Notes under the pieces: model-generated | The model's input: the letters and a program-made list of their open reading frames with translations, nothing else | What the model was told of the DNA's origin: nothing | Database searches by the model: none | Made by a program: the position numbers and the translations under genes | NCBI GenBank assembly: GCA_036499395.1 | Contig: DASYDW010000122.1 | Coordinates: 1-64,000 of the forward strand | Origin: Pirellulales bacterium | Lineage (GTDB): Bacteria > Planctomycetota > Planctomycetia > Pirellulales > JACPPG01 | Reading direction: 5' to 3' | DNA: 64,000 bases | Shown: positions 62,597-64,000 of the stretch, in pieces | How positions within the stretch are numbered: the first letter of the stretch is position 1 | Layout: each line of letters begins with the position of its first letter

Positions 62597-63718
62597 TTAG
62601 GGAACCAAGGGATGCGATCCTAGCACCGGCAGCGGCGTTGTCGGAACGGCCAACGATCCGGCCGAAAATGTGCCGCTGCCGTCGTGGAATTGCCGCGCCA
62701 CGGCTATGAATTCCTGCTCCCGGCTAAGGAATGCTTGCACGACGTCGGGATCGAATTGCGTTCCCCGCCCCTCTAGGATGATCGCGCGCGCTTTCTGATG
62801 CTCGAAAGCCGGTTTGTAGACGCGTTTGCTGGTCAGCGCGTCGTAAACGTCGGCCAGTGCGACGATGCGGCCAGCTAGCGGTATCTGATTGCCCTTTAAC
62901 CGGCGCGGATAGCCGGTCCCATCCCAACGCTCGTGATGCGTCAGCGCGATCTCCTGCGCCATCTTCAAGAACAGTGCGTCCGGGCGGGACTGTGCGACGG
63001 TCTGCAGCGTCTCGCCCCCCAGCAACGTATGTCGTTGCATGATGGCGAACTCTTCCGGCGTCAATGGACCCGGCTTCAGCAGAATCGAATCGGGCACGCC
63101 CACCTTGCCGATATCGTGCAGCGGGCTGGTTTGGTAGATGAGCTGCACATAGTCGCCATCCATGAACTCGCTGTAATGCGGCCAGCGCGACAACTCGTCG
63201 GCCAGGATGCGGCTGTATTCGCGCATCCGTTCCAGATGGGCGCCCGTGTCCTTGTCGCGCGACTCGGCCAGCTTGGCCATGGCGAAGATCATCAAGTCTC
63301 GGCTTTCCAAACCGAGAACGCGCTCGCCGGTGCGCAATCGCATGCGCAGCTCTTGCGGCTGAAAGGGCTTGGTGAGGAAGTCGTCGGCTCCGGCATCCAG
63401 GCCGCAGACCACGTTGTCGACGCCACCCCGCAATGTGAGCAGGATGAAATAGATGTACCCGCTCCAGCCGCGTTTGCGGATTTCGCGACACAGATCGAGT
63501 CCGCTCATGTGCGGCATCTGCCAGTCGGAGACGACCAGCCGGTACATGCCGGTCCGTACCAGTTCGAACGCTTCGCGCCCGTCACTGGCGGCCGTGACCT
63601 GGTAGCCGAAATGGCGCAAGTCTTCGACGACGATTTCTCGCGTCACCAGATCATCGTCGACAACAAGAACTCGCATATCCATTTTCGTAGCAGGTTGCTG
63701 CATCGCAGAGGGTGTCAC
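62597..63718 (-). CDS. Receiver/HD-GYP response regulator
   Basis: A 373-residue two-domain regulator. The receiver (MRVLVVDDDLVTREIV, phospho-acceptor in LVVSDWQMPHMSG, Lys in FLTKPFQP) is joined to an HD-GYP domain (LHDIGKVGVPDSILLKPG, HHERWDGTGYPRRLKG). HD-GYP proteins hydrolyse cyclic di-GMP, so phosphorylation of the receiver probably controls c-di-GMP levels. The start is tentative: a GTG at 63718 directly follows the stop of the upstream gene, and several in-frame ATGs lie within 15 codons. The upstream gene encodes an Hpt domain, a likely phosphodonor. Confidence 0.88.
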   Translation of the reverse strand: MTPSAMQQPATKMDMRVLVVDDDLVTREIVVEDLRHFGYQVTAASDGREAFELVRTGMYRLVVSDWQMPHMSGLDLCREIRKRGWSGYIYFILLTLRGGVDNVVCGLDAGADDFLTKPFQPQELRMRLRTGERVLGLESRDLMIFAMAKLAESRDKDTGAHLERMREYSRILADELSRWPHYSEFMDGDYVQLIYQTSPLHDIGKVGVPDSILLKPGPLTPEEFAIMQRHTLLGGETLQTVAQSRPDALFLKMAQEIALTHHERWDGTGYPRRLKGNQIPLAGRIVALADVYDALTSKRVYKPAFEHQKARAIILEGRGTQFDPDVVQAFLSREQEFIAVARQFHDGSGTFSAGSLAVPTTPLPVLGSHPLVP

Positions 63719-64000
63719 TCAGCTCAGCCGCCGGCCGCTCCGTTCCAGGGATTCGACAAGTTTCGTTTGATCGTCGCGCAGGAGATGCAACTGCTCGGGG
63801 AGCGTTGTGATTTCGTTTTCCAAGGCCCGCTCTTCGGTGGTCGAGGCGTGATCGAACAAGGATCGTGCCGCGACGCTTGCCGCGATCCCCTTGATGCGAT
63901 GGGCCAGTTGGGCCGCGGCCTGTGAGTCGCCCACGCGGATTGCGCCGTCTAAGTCGACCAGATCGCGATCCAATTGATCGGCGAATTTGGTCAGCACTCG
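63719..64000 (-). CDS. Hpt-domain protein, C-terminal part (runs off the window)
   Basis: At least 93 residues of an Hpt phosphotransfer domain, with the phosphorylatable His in QLAHRIKGIAASVAAR. The frame remains open at the right edge, and a GTG at 63997 is only one possible start. This is therefore probably the tail of a larger protein, such as a hybrid kinase. Its stop abuts the start of the receiver/HD-GYP gene, so the two are co-transcribed and form a likely phosphorelay. Confidence 0.7.
   Translation of the reverse strand, partial: RVLTKFADQLDRDLVDLDGAIRVGDSQAAAQLAHRIKGIAASVAARSLFDHASTTEERALENEITTLPEQLHLLRDDQTKLVESLERSGRRLS

Noticed and set aside
1..64000. tRNA genes, CRISPR arrays, insertion sequences, prophage genes
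   Set aside because: I looked for T-loop-like motifs, regularly spaced repeats, transposase motifs and phage structural genes by eye and found none that held up. A tRNA scan would settle the first.

Overview
This 64 kb window is GC-rich chromosomal DNA from a member of the Planctomycetota, most likely a Pirellulales-like lineage. The lineage call rests on gene content: DUF1501/PSD1 (DUF1549-DUF1553) and DUF1552/DUF1592 protein pairs, Tat-exported Gfo/Idh/MocA and TIM-barrel sugar enzymes, PQQ-type propellers, a redoxin-cytochrome-copper fusion, many secreted repeat proteins, and dispersed intergenic repeats common in this phylum. I see no tRNA, rRNA, CRISPR array, integrase or transposase.

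Layout. 1-362: a nest of dispersed repeats. 363-6090: creatininase-family hydrolase divergent from an enolase-superfamily enzyme, then an orphan HlyD/RND adaptor and a UMF1-type MFS transporter carrying an unusual soluble insertion. 6337-10241: GmhA-like SIS isomerase, secreted WD40 propeller, ROK sugar kinase. 10326-16707: DUF11 repeat protein, an exported protein ending in a Hint (hedgehog/intein) domain, ankyrin protein. 16786-22261: tandem alpha/beta hydrolase, Tat-exported TIM-barrel isomerase, redoxin/cytochrome/copper fusion. 22670-28848: a translationally coupled C39-like peptidase, RLAN/RimK-type ATP-grasp ligase and GCS2 ligase, followed by a class II glutamine amidotransferase and MgtE. 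28899-39690: a five-gene minus-strand block in which a GntR/FadR regulator overlaps (ATGA) the first of four planctomycete-specific secreted proteins. 39896-42928: small orphan proteins, including what looks like a decayed Ser/Thr kinase N-terminus. 43414-51393: envelope cluster (OprP-like porin, SH3/TPR, PDZ, lipoprotein, NPCBM-like, PQQ propeller, membrane J-domain protein). 51604-52986: Tat-exported oxidoreductase with a strong terminator. 53104-60875: a 1999-residue pseudokinase/ATPase/TPR/GAF/hybrid histidine kinase divergent from a PhcB-like methyltransferase. 61056-64000: FadL-like porin, a receiver/HD-GYP regulator and the C-terminal part of an Hpt protein that runs off the window.

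The points I find most worth following are: (i) the peptidase/ATP-grasp/GCS2/amidotransferase cluster, which reads as a small-peptide or gamma-glutamyl conjugation pathway of unknown product; (ii) the methyltransferase/giant hybrid kinase locus, a possible lipid-signal system; (iii) a family of paired-hairpin repeats beginning GTAGGGTG, two copies of which supply the stop codon of the upstream gene; and (iv) the transporter with an inserted, apparently rearranged malectin-like domain. Function calls come from motif reading alone; no database search was possible.
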